DNA from: Bacteroidetes bacterium 2013_40CM_41_45
Lineage (GTDB): Bacteria > Bacteroidota > Bacteroidia > AKYH767-A > 2013-40CM-41-45
Direction: 5' to 3'
Assembly: GCA_002215675.1 (NCBI GenBank)
Contig: NGFH01000009.1
Coordinates: 62,001 to 126,000 of the forward strand
DNA length: 64,000 bases
Of this stretch, positions 42,439 to 51,221 are shown in pieces; the stretch's first letter is position 1; every line of letters starts with the position of its first letter. The notes below the pieces were generated by a model, which made no database searches, was not told where the DNA came from, and worked only from the letters and a program-made list of their open reading frames with translations. The position numbers and the translations under genes are program-made.

Positions 42439-44823
42439 CTAGAATTTAAAATTATACGTAACGCTGGGAAGGAGCGGGAAGAGGGAAACCTGCTTTGCCT
42501 GGAGCCGTAAATTATTTTCTCCAATGCTTCCGGTATCATCAAAGTAAATAAAGTAGGGGTTAAGGCGGTTGTACACATTGAAGATGGAAAAATTCCAGGA
42601 TGATTCCCAGCGTTTTTTCTTCTTGACATAAAGCGTTGCCGAAATATCGAGACGGTGGTAAGCATCCATGCGGTAACCGTTTCGCTCTCCATATTCATAT
42701 ACAATGTTCCCGTTAATAAAATACCGGGACACAGGAAGCGTAAGTGCATTGCCGGTGGCATAAACCCACGTTAATCCAAACGTCCACTTTTTATTCAGCT
42801 CGTAATTTACCACTACCGATGCATCGTGCCTGCGGTCGTACTTAGCATAAAATTCTTTGCCCATATTCAACTCCGGGAACTTTCGTTTCGTCCACGCAAG
42901 CGTATATCCAATCCAGCCGGTCCATCGTCCCGATGCCTTCTTCAGAAATAATTCTGCGCCGTAGCCCCATCCTTCACCAAATGTAAAATTGTTATCAGCA
43001 TTATCATTTACATTGTCTTCGGGCAAAGCGCCATCGCGGTACTCTATCTGGTTTTTCATTTTTTTATAATACAACTCGAGCGATGTTTCGTAAACATTTT
43101 CGGAAAAATTCCTGAAGTAACCGATGGAATATTGCGTGCCATCCTGGGGTTTTACAACTTCAGAGCTGGGAACCCATACATCGGTCGGAAGCGATACCGA
43201 TGAAAGCGATGCAAGATGTATGTACTGAAAGTTTTTTGTGTACGATGCCTTAAGCGACTGCCTGCTGTTCAGTGCCCAGCGCATAGCAAAACGCGATTCG
43301 ATATGGCTGTATGTTTTTACATTCTCGCCTGCTCCATAGTGGATGGTATCCGTAACCTGGTTAAGTGCATTGCGCACAAATCTTTTGAAAGGGCCCACCT
43401 GCTGAAAATAGGTGTACCGCAAGCCTTCGGATAAACGCAGCTTTTCGTTGAAGTCATAATCATCACTCAGGTAAACGGCAGCGTCATGCGCGTATTGCTT
43501 GATGATATCACTGAGGTTAAACGTCACATCGCCCGAACGGGCAGAAGCATTGCTCGGCACAAACTCGTGGAAAGTATAATTGGTTCCGAACCGTATATCG
43601 TGCTTGATAGAAGGGAAATAATTGAAATCAATCTTTGCATTGTAATCGGTGATACCGGAGAATAATTTAAACTCAAACTCCTGCTGCCCTCCGTCAAATT
43701 CAAAATTGTAATCGGTAAATATCAAGGATGTATTTAAAAATAATTTATCGCTGAAAAGATGATTCCAGCGCAACGTTCCCGTTGCATTTCCCCATGGAAC
43801 ATTCACCTTAAAGCTTGAATTGGGACTCTTGTATGTGAAAACATCGCGGCCAAAATATCCACTCAGGAACAAACGGTCTTTATCAGAGAGCTTATAATTT
43901 ATTTTTGTGTTGAGGTCGTAAAAATAATACGAGTTTCCCTCTACATTTGAACCCTTCCTGATAAACGGTTTGCGCAGAAATAAATCAATAAATGTTCTTC
44001 GTGCCGAAACAATAAAAGAACACGTGTCTTTTTTAATCGGTCCCTGAACCGTAAGGCGCGAAGCAATAAACCCTATGCCTCCCTCGGCATGATATTCTTT
44101 CATGTTACCGTCTTTCATGGAAATGTCCAGCACCGAAGAAAGCCGCCCTCCGTAACGAGCTGGCATTGCACCTTTGCTTAGTGTTGCTGATTTTACCGCA
44201 TCGGCATTAAAGACAGAAAAAAATCCGAAGAGGTGAGAGGCATTGTAAACCACGGCCTCGTCAAGCAAAACTAAATTCTGGTCGGGCCCGCCACCACGCA
44301 CGTAATAACCTGAATTTCCTTCACCGGCGCTTAGTACTCCCGGTAAAAGTTGGATAGTTTTCAGGATATCTACTTCACCCATAAAAGCGGGGAGCGTTTT
44401 TATTTTATCTACTTCCAATGTATTACGAGACATGTCTATGCTTTCCACGTTCCTGTCTTTTCTCTCTGCTTCTATGACCACTTCCTGCGCCTGGTAGGTT
44501 TTGCTTTTAAGGTTGATGTTAATATGCAAATCTTTATCGAGGGTAACAGGAATTTCCTGCTCCAGGAAACCGACGTAAGAAGTCACCAGTGTAAAATTTC
44601 CACCGGAAAGCGTCAGAGAATAAAAGCCGTATGCATTGGTTTGTGTTCCTTTCATCAACTCCTTGATGTAAACATTGGCGCCAATCATAGTTTCTCCTGA
44701 AGCTTCTTCCTTTACGTAACCACTGATGGTAAATTTTTTTTCCAAAGGCGCGGGAGCTTCCTGGGCAAAAAGTGAGGCAGAAAAAGAAAAAATAATTAAG
44801 GATGAAAAAATGAGTTTACTCAT
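42439..44823 (-). CDS. TonB-dependent receptor with carboxypeptidase-like regulatory domain
   Basis: About 794 residues from ATG 44823 (MSKLIF), with a signal peptide ending SLFAQ. The frame extends ten codons upstream, but that segment is not signal-like. Residues about 30-110 form the CarboxypepD_reg-like beta-sandwich (ISGYVKEEASGETMIGANVYI). The plug follows (LLPGVLSAGEGNSGYYVRGGGPDQNLVLLDEAVVYN), then a 22-strand barrel ending VTYNFKF. No partner SusD gene is seen, so this is probably a stand-alone receptor importing a metal complex or glycan. Its ligand is not readable. Confidence 0.93.
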   Translation of the reverse strand: MSKLIFSSLIIFSFSASLFAQEAPAPLEKKFTISGYVKEEASGETMIGANVYIKELMKGTQTNAYGFYSLTLSGGNFTLVTSYVGFLEQEIPVTLDKDLHININLKSKTYQAQEVVIEAERKDRNVESIDMSRNTLEVDKIKTLPAFMGEVDILKTIQLLPGVLSAGEGNSGYYVRGGGPDQNLVLLDEAVVYNASHLFGFFSVFNADAVKSATLSKGAMPARYGGRLSSVLDISMKDGNMKEYHAEGGIGFIASRLTVQGPIKKDTCSFIVSARRTFIDLFLRKPFIRKGSNVEGNSYYFYDLNTKINYKLSDKDRLFLSGYFGRDVFTYKSPNSSFKVNVPWGNATGTLRWNHLFSDKLFLNTSLIFTDYNFEFDGGQQEFEFKLFSGITDYNAKIDFNYFPSIKHDIRFGTNYTFHEFVPSNASARSGDVTFNLSDIIKQYAHDAAVYLSDDYDFNEKLRLSEGLRYTYFQQVGPFKRFVRNALNQVTDTIHYGAGENVKTYSHIESRFAMRWALNSRQSLKASYTKNFQYIHLASLSSVSLPTDVWVPSSEVVKPQDGTQYSIGYFRNFSENVYETSLELYYKKMKNQIEYRDGALPEDNVNDNADNNFTFGEGWGYGAELFLKKASGRWTGWIGYTLAWTKRKFPELNMGKEFYAKYDRRHDASVVVNYELNKKWTFGLTWVYATGNALTLPVSRYFINGNIVYEYGERNGYRMDAYHRLDISATLYVKKKKRWESSWNFSIFNVYNRLNPYFIYFDDTGSIGENNLRLQAKQVSLFPLLPSVTYNFKF

Positions 44824-44837
44824 TTTACAAAAATCAT

Positions 44838-44866
44838 AAAAAAAGGAAGTCAAATATGACTTCCTT
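44838..44866 (-). terminator. intrinsic terminator of the thrS-infC-rpmI-rplT operon
   Basis: AAGGAAGTC (44843-44851) pairs with GACTTCCTT (44858-44866) around a 6-base loop. Seven A residues on the plus strand (44838-44844) give a U-run on the minus-strand transcript. It lies 23 bp after the rplT stop and separates that operon from the TonB receptor gene. Confidence 0.9.
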
Positions 44867-44888
44867 CTGAATTTAATACTGCAAAAAA

Positions 44889-45233
44889 TTATTTCAGTGA
44901 TTCAACCACGGCTTTAAAAGCATCGGGGTCGTTCATTGCAAGGTCAGCAAGCGATTTACGGTTGAGCGTAATATTGTTTTTATGAATCTTGTCCATGAAA
45001 ACAGAATAAGACATTCCAAACTGCCTGACGCCTGCATTGATACGAGCAATCCACAGTGCGCGGAAGTTTCTCTTCTTTGCCCTGCGGTCGCGGTACGCAT
45101 ACTGCATTCCTTTTTCTACCGTCTGGCGGGCTGCGGTGTAAACGTTTCCGCGCTCGCCCCAGTTTCCTTTGGCGCGGTTAAGAATTTTCTTTCTTCTTTT
45201 TCTCGAAGCTACATTATTGACTGAACGTGGCAT
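44889..45233 (-). CDS. rplT: 50S ribosomal protein L20
   Basis: 114 residues, starting [23 protein letters not shown], with the basic N-terminal extension and globular C-terminal part of L20. It binds 23S rRNA early in 50S assembly. L20 represses its own operon in several bacteria. The 91-bp space to rpmI contains a small hairpin (CCGTC-CGTT-GACGG) that could matter in such control, though this is inference. Last gene before a strong terminator. Confidence 0.98.
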   Translation of the reverse strand: MPRSVNNVASRKRRKKILNRAKGNWGERGNVYTAARQTVEKGMQYAYRDRRAKKRNFRALWIARINAGVRQFGMSYSVFMDKIHKNNITLNRKSLADLAMNDPDAFKAVVESLK

Positions 45234-45324
45234 GGTGATTTGGTTTTTGGCGGCAGCGCTCCGTCCGTTGACGGAAACTTTAATGCTGGTTGCCGGGGTT
45301 ATGAATTTGGATTAGTTGTTAAAA

Positions 45325-45522
45325 TTATTTCATACCTAAAAGATGCATGATTCTTCCTTTGTCAGCATCACTAACCAAGGCGCCGTGTGTAAGAAAACGC
45401 TTGCGTTTCTTCGACTTCTTGGTAAGAATATGACTCTTGAATGCGCTCTTGCGTTTAATTTTTCCGGTGCCGGTAACCTTGAACCTTTTCTTGGCACTGG
45501 AATGAGATTTTGTCTTTGGCAT
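45325..45522 (-). CDS. rpmI: 50S ribosomal protein L35
   Basis: 65 residues, [23 protein letters not shown] at the start and the typical [18 protein letters not shown] end. L35 is a small basic 50S protein and lies in the conserved infC-rpmI-rplT order. No Shine-Dalgarno is visible before its ATG, in contrast to infC. Confidence 0.98.
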   Translation of the reverse strand: MPKTKSHSSAKKRFKVTGTGKIKRKSAFKSHILTKKSKKRKRFLTHGALVSDADKGRIMHLLGMK

Positions 45523-45568
45523 AATTAGTAGGGAGTAACGAGTTCGGAGACGATTTATTATTCTTTTT

Positions 45569-45596
45569 CGTATAACTTATAACGTGTAACTTTTTT
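45569..45596. repeat. heptad array (CGTATAA type), infC-rpmI spacer
   Basis: CGTATAA, CTTATAA, CGTGTAA, CTTTTTT in register, ending just before the infC stop at 45598. Confidence 0.75.
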
Positions 45597-45597
45597 T

Positions 45598-46194
45598 CTA
45601 TTTCTTCTTCGGCAACGGTGACATAAACAAGAACATCCTCATCCCTTCCAGCTTCGGCATCATATCTACTTTTCCATATTGCTCCAGCGCCTGGGCAAAC
45701 TTCAGCAACATTATTTCTCCCCGTTCTTTGTATGTAATGGCTCTTCCCCTGAAATGAACGTATGCTTTAATTTTTGATCCTTCTTCCAGAAACTTTATAC
45801 CATGTTTTACTTTGAAATTAAAATCGTGTTCATCTGTATTTGGACCGAAACGGATTTCCTTGGTTACCTGCCTTGCACTCTTTGCTTTTAATTCTTTTTC
45901 TTTTTTCTTTTTATCGTAAAGAAACTTTTCATAGTTAACGACTTTACAAACGGGCGGGTCGCTGCCGGGAACTATTTCAACAAGATCAAGACCCAAATCT
46001 GATGCAAGCTTAATGGCCTCTGCAATCGGGTAGACATCTGGTCTGATACCTTCACCCACAACCCTTACACGGGGTGCAGTTATTTCATTATTGATGCGAT
46101 GCTCACCGCCTGCTCTTTTCCGCACCGGAACATATACCGGGCGCACAAAGGGTCTGTAGGGTTTCGGCTTATTGTATTTATTAAATGTTGCTAT
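45598..46194 (-). CDS. infC: translation initiation factor IF-3
   Basis: IF-3 prevents premature 50S joining and checks the start codon. GGEHRINNEI, the IFN3_N domain (VVGEGIRPDVYPIAEAIKLASDLGLDLVEI) and the C-terminal KVKHGIKFLEEGSKIKAYVHFRGR are clear. The conventional start would be GTG at 46146, but the frame stays open upstream and an ATA at 46192-46194 follows a perfect GGAGG (46200-46204) at a 5-base spacing. It adds 16 residues, ATFNKYNKPKPYRPF included, in the style of other Bacteroidota IF-3 N-termini. AUU/AUA-type starts are a known autoregulatory trait of infC. Confidence 0.93.
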   Translation of the reverse strand: MATFNKYNKPKPYRPFVRPVYVPVRKRAGGEHRINNEITAPRVRVVGEGIRPDVYPIAEAIKLASDLGLDLVEIVPGSDPPVCKVVNYEKFLYDKKKKEKELKAKSARQVTKEIRFGPNTDEHDFNFKVKHGIKFLEEGSKIKAYVHFRGRAITYKERGEIMLLKFAQALEQYGKVDMMPKLEGMRMFLFMSPLPKKK

Positions 46195-46199
46195 CGGTT

Positions 46200-46204
46200 C
46201 CTCC
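46200..46204 (-). promoter_or_regulatory. Shine-Dalgarno sequence deciding the infC start
   Basis: GGAGG on the minus strand, five bases before ATA (46192-46194). Neither thrS, rpmI nor rplT has such a site, and Bacteroidota genes usually lack them, so this supports a special initiation mode for infC. Confidence 0.75.
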
Positions 46205-46228
46205 GTTTTTAAATATTAATAATTCTCA

Positions 46229-46301
46229 TTTGGAATTGCGAATTTCGGATTGGTGACTGCGGATTGAAAACAATTCGCAATTTAAAATCCGCACTCCGCA
46301 A
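46229..46301. repeat. paired heptad arrays forming an inverted repeat (TTGCGAA/CTGCGGA type)
   Basis: The left arm has TTTGGAA, TTGCGAA, TTTCGGA, TTGGTGA, CTGCGGA, TTGAAAA (46229-46270). The right arm is TTCGCAA, TTTAAAA, TCCGCAC, TCCGCAA (46274-46301), complementary in pattern. It lies between thrS and infC and could fold in the operon transcript just upstream of the infC ribosome site. Confidence 0.88.
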
Positions 46302-46323
46302 TTGATAATAATATGCAATCACG

Positions 46324-48282
46324 TTATCCAGCATTCACTTCCTCGAATGAGGCAATCTTCTCCTCAATTTCCTTCATCACATAATCCCTGAACTCCTCCA
46401 CCTTTTTCACGCCCAAATCCTCGCCTCCATGTTTTCTCACAGAAACAGTTCCGGTTTCCTGCTCTTTTTCGCCAACAATCAACATAAACGGAAATTTTTT
46501 GACCTCCGCATCACGTATCTTTCTACCCACTTTTTCAGGTCTTTCGTCAACGAGGGCGCGAATATCTGAATTATTAAGCAAGGTACAAACTTTTTTTGCA
46601 TAGTCCATATAGTGGTCGCTTACGGGTAGAATGATGACCTGCTCCGGCGCCAGCCACATGGGGAAATTACCTGCACAATGCTCAATTAAAAGGGCAACAA
46701 AGCGTTCCAGCGAGCCAAACGGAGCTCGGTGAATCATGACTGGCCGGTGCTTTTTATTGTCTGAACCGGTGTATTCCAGCTCGAATCTTTCAGGAAGATT
46801 ATAGTCGACCTGTATGGTACCCAGTTGCCATTTCCTGCCCAAGGCATCCTTAACCATAAAGTCCAGCTTGGGGCCATAGAAAGCTGCTTCGCCAATTTCA
46901 ACGACTGTTTTCAAACCTTTTTCCGCAGCCGCCTCTATAATGGCTTTTTCTGCTTTATCCCAGTTTTCATCAGAGCCGATATACTTCGCTTTATTCTCGG
47001 GGTCGCGCAATGAAATCTGTGCGGTGAATTCCGTAAGGTCAAGTGCACGAAAAACATATAGCACAAGGTCGATTACTTTAATAAACTCTTTCTTCACCTG
47101 GTCGGGGCGGCAGAAAAGATGCGCATCGTCCTGTGTAAATCCTCTCACTCGTGTAAGTCCGTGAAGCTCTCCGCTTTGCTCGTAACGGTAAACTGTTCCG
47201 AATTCTGCCAGGCGCACGGGAAGGTCTTTGTATGAATACGGTTTGCTTTTATAAATCTCGCAATGATGCGGGCAGTTCATCGGCTTCAGAAAAAATTCTT
47301 CGCCTTCTGCAGGAGTGCGTATTGGTTGAAAAGAATCCTTCCCGTATTTTTCGTAATGTCCTGAAGTAACGTACAACTGCTTGTTGCCGATATGCGGAGT
47401 TACCACAGGAACGTAACCGGATTTAAGCTGCGCTTTGCGAAGAAAGGATTCCAGTCTTTCACGAAGCATAGCTCCTTTGGGAAGCCAGAGGGGAAGGCCC
47501 AAGCCCACCTTTTCAGAAAATGTAAACAGCTCCATTTCTTTTCCAAGCTTGCGGTGGTCGCGCTTCTTTGCTTCTTCCACCATGACAAGATATTCCTGCA
47601 ACAGACTCTGCTTCGGAAATGTTATTCCATAAATTCTTGTGAGTTGCTTTTTAGTTTCATCCCCTCTCCAATATGCTCCTGCAATATTCAGAAGTTTCAC
47701 TGCCTTAATATAACCCGTATTCGGAATATGAGGGCCGCGGCAGAGGTCAGTAAAATTTCCCTGCGTGTAAAAAGTAATCTGCCCGTCTTCAAGGTCTTTT
47801 AATAAATCCAGCTTGTATTCATCCCCTTTTTCTTCGAAATATTTTATGGCATCTCTTTTAGAAACCTCTTTCCTTGTATAGGTGTTTGACTGCCTGGCTA
47901 GCTCCAGCATTTTATCTTCAATCTTTTTAAAATCATCTGAAGAAATACTGTTCTTTCCCAAATCAACATCATAATAAAATCCTCCTTCAACAGGCGGACC
48001 AATACCAAACTTAACACCCGGGTAAAAAGACTCCAGCGCCTCTGCCATAAGGTGTGCCGAAGAATGCCAGAGTGTTGCCTTCCCATCGGGGCTATCCCAC
48101 GTAAGCAATTCAAGAGTCGAGTCTTCGGTAATGGGGCGTGTTGTATCCCACAGCTTTCCGTTCACTTTTGCCGAAAGCACATTGCGCGCAAGCCCCTCGC
48201 TTATGGATTTTGCAATATCCATAGCCGTAGTTCCTTCAGGATACTCACGCACTGCCTTATCGGGAAAGGTTATTTTAATCAT
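46324..48282 (-). CDS. thrS: threonyl-tRNA synthetase
   Basis: 652 residues from ATG 48282 ([11 protein letters not shown]), the family start. An 18-codon upstream extension to 48336 is open but is made of repeat sequence and is rejected. Domains in order: TGS (1-65), editing SAD domain with [11 protein letters not shown] (near 75) and a second His in the later CRGPH motif, the class II catalytic core with [11 protein letters not shown] and FTQDDAHLF, and the anticodon-binding domain (about 545-652). ThrRS charges tRNA-Thr and edits Ser. First gene of the thrS-infC-rpmI-rplT operon. Confidence 0.97.
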   Translation of the reverse strand: MIKITFPDKAVREYPEGTTAMDIAKSISEGLARNVLSAKVNGKLWDTTRPITEDSTLELLTWDSPDGKATLWHSSAHLMAEALESFYPGVKFGIGPPVEGGFYYDVDLGKNSISSDDFKKIEDKMLELARQSNTYTRKEVSKRDAIKYFEEKGDEYKLDLLKDLEDGQITFYTQGNFTDLCRGPHIPNTGYIKAVKLLNIAGAYWRGDETKKQLTRIYGITFPKQSLLQEYLVMVEEAKKRDHRKLGKEMELFTFSEKVGLGLPLWLPKGAMLRERLESFLRKAQLKSGYVPVVTPHIGNKQLYVTSGHYEKYGKDSFQPIRTPAEGEEFFLKPMNCPHHCEIYKSKPYSYKDLPVRLAEFGTVYRYEQSGELHGLTRVRGFTQDDAHLFCRPDQVKKEFIKVIDLVLYVFRALDLTEFTAQISLRDPENKAKYIGSDENWDKAEKAIIEAAAEKGLKTVVEIGEAAFYGPKLDFMVKDALGRKWQLGTIQVDYNLPERFELEYTGSDNKKHRPVMIHRAPFGSLERFVALLIEHCAGNFPMWLAPEQVIILPVSDHYMDYAKKVCTLLNNSDIRALVDERPEKVGRKIRDAEVKKFPFMLIVGEKEQETGTVSVRKHGGEDLGVKKVEEFRDYVMKEIEEKIASFEEVNAG

Positions 48283-48289
48283 GGGGGCG

Positions 48290-48297
48290 CAAAGGTA
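48290..48297 (-). promoter_or_regulatory. -7 box of the thrS operon
   Basis: TACCTTTG on the minus strand matches TAnnTTTG exactly. Its end is 7 bp from the ATG at 48282, so transcription would begin at or within a base or two of the start codon. The -33 region overlaps the REP-like hairpin at 48315-48335. Confidence 0.55.
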
Positions 48298-48314
48298 ATA
48301 TTTAGAGCCGAAGG

Positions 48315-48335
48315 TGCTGACCGTTAGCGTCAGCA
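48315..48335. repeat. REP-like hairpin TGCTGAC-N7-GTCAGCA
   Basis: Seven-bp arms around a seven-base loop (CGTTAGC). The same arms occur at 52374-52394. A heptad array begins at the very next base (48336). It lies in the thrS promoter region. Confidence 0.8.
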
Positions 48336-48380
48336 TTTGAAGTTTGAGGTTGGATGGATTTTAAAAAGATTTGGATTTGA
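48336..48380. repeat. heptad array (TTTGAAG/TTTGAGG type) next to a REP-like hairpin
   Basis: TTTGAAG, TTTGAGG, TTGGATG, GATTTTA, AAAAGAT, TTGGATT in a 7-bp register, decaying to the right. Confidence 0.7.
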
Positions 48381-48436
48381 AAAATAGGAAGTAAGAAAAA
48401 AATAATTATAGCTTTACATAATCAAACTAGTTCGCC

Positions 48437-49258
48437 ATGAAAAGAATTTTTTTGTTATTTCTTTTTTCTGCAATAATACTTTGCAGCAAAATTGCACATG
48501 CGCAAATTAATTATGAAGCATCATATTATCCATCACTTGTAGTTATGCCTCAGTTGAAATATTTCAATCATATGAGTGCAAAGTGGTTTCTTTTTGATTA
48601 CAGCACTATTAAATTATATAATCTTGACCACTCATTATTCAGAACCATCGTAATACCTCCTCAATCTTTACCATCTTTTGGGATCTATTATCTCACAGAG
48701 GATTTATTCGATAATGACAGTACCAATATTGAATATATTGTAGCGACGGCAATTGGTACTTATAATTATGTAAAGGTTTACAGGGAGAATGGTGCACTTC
48801 TTTTTCAGCGCGACAGTGCGAATGCTAATGTTTTAAATATTGCCGCATCTGATAGTGGCACAAAAATGATTTTAGGGATATACACTCCTTCGTTCAGCCA
48901 TTTTGAAATTTATTCTTTGCCGGGTAAATTACCTTGTCCAATATTATGTGGCGGAGCAAGTGCTGGTGAACTTGCGCATGCTGGAATTCAGGAACATCAG
49001 GACCAAAAATCTACACTGCCTTATCCCAATCCCTCTTCCTCGCAAATCCATATTCCCTATCAGTTGCCGCAAGGAGAAACAACAGGTGAAATTGTATTTT
49101 ATGATTTGACAGGTGCCGAAATGAAACGCTATAAGGTGGATAAAACATTCAGTGAATTAATTCTTTCTACAGCTGATTTGGCTGCGGGAAGTTACTATTA
49201 TCAACTACAAACACCCCATTCAAAAAGCGAAGGAAAAAAATTGGTAGTGATTGAGTGA
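48437..49258 (+). CDS. secreted protein of unknown function with T9SS sorting domain
   Basis: 273 residues. The signal peptide ends IAHAQ. The middle (about 22-170) is beta-rich with many Tyr and no recognisable family motif; the stretch LYNLDHSLFRTIVIPP is propeller-like. The tail has YPNPSSS near 195, FYDLTGAEM near 222 and AAGSYYYQLQT near 250, a complete sorting domain. A Cys pair CPILC lies just before it. It ends 1 bp before the converging barrel gene. Confidence 0.8.
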   Translation: MKRIFLLFLFSAIILCSKIAHAQINYEASYYPSLVVMPQLKYFNHMSAKWFLFDYSTIKLYNLDHSLFRTIVIPPQSLPSFGIYYLTEDLFDNDSTNIEYIVATAIGTYNYVKVYRENGALLFQRDSANANVLNIAASDSGTKMILGIYTPSFSHFEIYSLPGKLPCPILCGGASAGELAHAGIQEHQDQKSTLPYPNPSSSQIHIPYQLPQGETTGEIVFYDLTGAEMKRYKVDKTFSELILSTADLAAGSYYYQLQTPHSKSEGKKLVVIE

Positions 49259-49259
49259 T

Positions 49260-50066
49260 TTACAACTGAAACTCCACACCACCGGTGAGAATCATTTCAG
49301 CAACAAAGAAATGATGGTTGGCATGGGCGGAACCAACGGTGAGAACATTGACATAATTGGCATAACAGCCCTTGAATGCCGGTTCAAGAAAAAACTTTTT
49401 GCAAAAATGATAGCGGATGCCCGTTTCAATTCCCATAATATATCCGGCAACATGAAAAACATTGTCTCTTCTTTCATCAAAGAGTGTAACATCAGTTTTG
49501 GGAATTACTACTCCGATACCGGTCTTAATTAAGGCTTCAAGATTCTGCCTGCCGGTTTTATTACGGTAAAATTCTTTACGCTTCAGTACATTGAGCATTA
49601 AAAAATTTGCACCGTTAGTATGCTCAAACATAAGAAAGTGCTCACCTATTGTAGTGTCTTTATTCAATTCTTCATCATGGATGTAACCGGTAATATGAGC
49701 TTTCTGGTTATGGTTCATGATGTATTTAGCGTGGTCAAAGCTTATTTCAATTCCCAGGTTATGCTTATCGTTAAAATAATATCCAATGCGGTAGCTATAC
49801 TGGGGAACAGATAATTCCCTGGCAAATATTTTATCGAGCAGCGGCCGGTCAGCGGCAGTGGCATCGTGAATGGTAAAATCGTAATTATCGGTTATGTGGT
49901 CTTCCAAATGAATATCGCTGCGGCTGTACCACTCTTTATTATATCCCCACGATACATAAAAATCACGCTTCTTTTTTTTCGAATTTATAGTTTCCTGCGA
50001 GTAAAGAGAGGAGTAACTAAAGAAGAAGAATATGAAAATGAAAAATACGTCAGTCAGTTTCCGCAT
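49260..50066 (-). CDS. outer-membrane beta-barrel protein of unknown function
   Basis: 268 residues. The signal peptide ends YSQE. The mature part begins with basic KKKKRDFYVSWGYNKEW and continues in alternating hydrophobic strands (YSYRIGYYFNDKHNLGIEISFDH; GIETGIRYHFCKKFFLEPAFKG), ending MILTGGVEFQL with a terminal aromatic-strand signal. This matches small Bacteroidota outer-membrane barrels but no named family was confirmed. No promoter with a full consensus was found in the 108 bp before coaD. Confidence 0.78.
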   Translation of the reverse strand: MRKLTDVFFIFIFFFFSYSSLYSQETINSKKKKRDFYVSWGYNKEWYSRSDIHLEDHITDNYDFTIHDATAADRPLLDKIFARELSVPQYSYRIGYYFNDKHNLGIEISFDHAKYIMNHNQKAHITGYIHDEELNKDTTIGEHFLMFEHTNGANFLMLNVLKRKEFYRNKTGRQNLEALIKTGIGVVIPKTDVTLFDERRDNVFHVAGYIMGIETGIRYHFCKKFFLEPAFKGCYANYVNVLTVGSAHANHHFFVAEMILTGGVEFQL

Positions 50067-50174
50067 AACGAGCGGGGGCGAATATATACGTTATTGTTTA
50101 CCACCATAAGCCGGGTATATTCTGGTAATCCACAACACAGTGTTAGTTTTTGTGGTAACACTTGATGGAAAAGT

Positions 50175-50633
50175 TTAAGCAATTACTTCCTTAGGCACAA
50201 ACTTTTTGTAATCTCCTTTATTGCGGATGATGTCGCGCACCACGGTCGAGCTGATATGAGAATATTCGGGGCGGGAGATAAAAAATACCGTTTCAATTTC
50301 GGCAGCCATCTGTGAGTTCATCTGGGCTATCATCCGTTCAAACTCAAAGTCGGCCGAAGTGCGGATGCCTCGTATTATATAGTGTGCCGATACCCTGCGG
50401 CAAAAGTCAATGGTTAATCCATCGTAGCGAATTATTTTTATTTTTTCATTGTTGCTATAAATGTTTTTGAGCCACTCCTCGCGCTTGTCAACCGTGAACA
50501 AATATTTTTTTTCATAGTTGTTTCCCAGCGCAATGAATACTTTATCGAAAATCGGCAGCGCCCGGTCAAGTATGTCGGCATGCCCGACGGTTATCGGGTC
50601 GAACGAGCCGGGGAAGACAGCAATTTTTTCCAT
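50175..50633 (-). CDS. coaD: pantetheine-phosphate adenylyltransferase
   Basis: 152 residues. AVFPGSFDPITVGHADIL carries the nucleotidyltransferase T/HxGH-type motif, with RGIRTSADFEFE and ISSTVVRDI at the C-terminal end. CoaD transfers AMP from ATP to 4'-phosphopantetheine in coenzyme A synthesis. It is downstream of rsmD in the DUF3822-rsmD-coaD order, which is common in Bacteroidota. The spacer to rsmD holds an interspersed palindrome. Confidence 0.97.
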   Translation of the reverse strand: MEKIAVFPGSFDPITVGHADILDRALPIFDKVFIALGNNYEKKYLFTVDKREEWLKNIYSNNEKIKIIRYDGLTIDFCRRVSAHYIIRGIRTSADFEFERMIAQMNSQMAAEIETVFFISRPEYSHISSTVVRDIIRNKGDYKKFVPKEVIA

Positions 50634-50645
50634 GGATTAAATTTT

Positions 50646-50686
50646 GCCTCACCCCTAACCCCTCTCCAAAGGAGAGGGGGATTGGG
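50646..50686. repeat. interspersed palindrome (CCCCTCTCC-AAA-GGAGAGGGG family), copy 1
   Basis: A perfect 9-bp stem at 50659-50667 and 50671-50679 with a 3-base loop, flanked by GCCTCACCCCTAA and ATTGGG. A homologous copy is at 60910-60943. It supplies the last residues of rsmD (PLTQSPSPLERG). Confidence 0.85.
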
Positions 50687-51221
50687 TAAGTGGTTTAAAG
50701 AAACTGAATGAAGTGTGTCCGTATTTCCTGGTTTCGGAGATAATAGCTTTACACGTTGGTTTGGAATGAGACGAATGTTCAAGGATAAGCCAGCCGTTTT
50801 TATTGAGAATATTTTGAGAGAGAATTAAATCAGGAAGCTCCCAAACGTTGCTCATGCTGAAGGGCGGGTCGGCAAAAATGATATCAAAAGTAGTGTGACA
50901 ATTTTTGATGTAACGAAAAGCATCGCTCCGCATGGCATGCATCATGCCGGGAAAATGTTTTTCAGAAAATTCTTTGACGAATTCAATGCATCCGGTGTTA
51001 TTATCCACGCACGTAACGCTGGTGCATCCGCGCGAAAGAAATTCGTAGGATATATTTCCGGTTCCGCAAAAAAGGTCAAGGACTTTTGTTTCCGCAAAAT
51101 CAAAATGATTATTCAGTATGTTGAAGAGGGCAGTTTTGGCAAAATCCGTCGTGGGGCGCACGGGCAAATTGTGCGGAGCACGAATAGCTCTGCCCTTATG
51201 GTTTCCGCTTATGATGCGCAC
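50655..51221 (-). CDS. rsmD: 16S rRNA (guanine966-N2)-methyltransferase
   Basis: 188 residues. It starts MRIISGNHKGRAI and has RPTTDFAKTALFNIL, then the SAM site LDLFCGTGNISYE and the catalytic motif FADPPFSM, matching RsmD, which methylates G966 of 16S rRNA. The end of the protein, LTQSPSPLERG, is encoded by an interspersed palindrome and replaces the usual terminus. Its start overlaps the upstream DUF3822 gene by 13 bp. Confidence 0.95.
   Translation of the reverse strand: MRIISGNHKGRAIRAPHNLPVRPTTDFAKTALFNILNNHFDFAETKVLDLFCGTGNISYEFLSRGCTSVTCVDNNTGCIEFVKEFSEKHFPGMMHAMRSDAFRYIKNCHTTFDIIFADPPFSMSNVWELPDLILSQNILNKNGWLILEHSSHSKPTCKAIISETRKYGHTSFSFFKPLTQSPSPLERG

Noticed and set aside
42306-42761. 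A 151-residue minus-strand reading frame at the end of the TonB receptor
   Set aside because: It runs across the receptor C-terminus in another frame, with no signal or domain.
45262-45275. L20-binding pseudoknot between rpmI and rplT
   Set aside because: Only a short hairpin (CCGTC-CGTT-GACGG) is visible; no similarity to a described L20 leader could be shown by eye.
48283-48336. Extended N-terminus of threonyl-tRNA synthetase
   Set aside because: The 18 extra codons lie in a hairpin and promoter-like sequence; the family starts at MIKITFPD.
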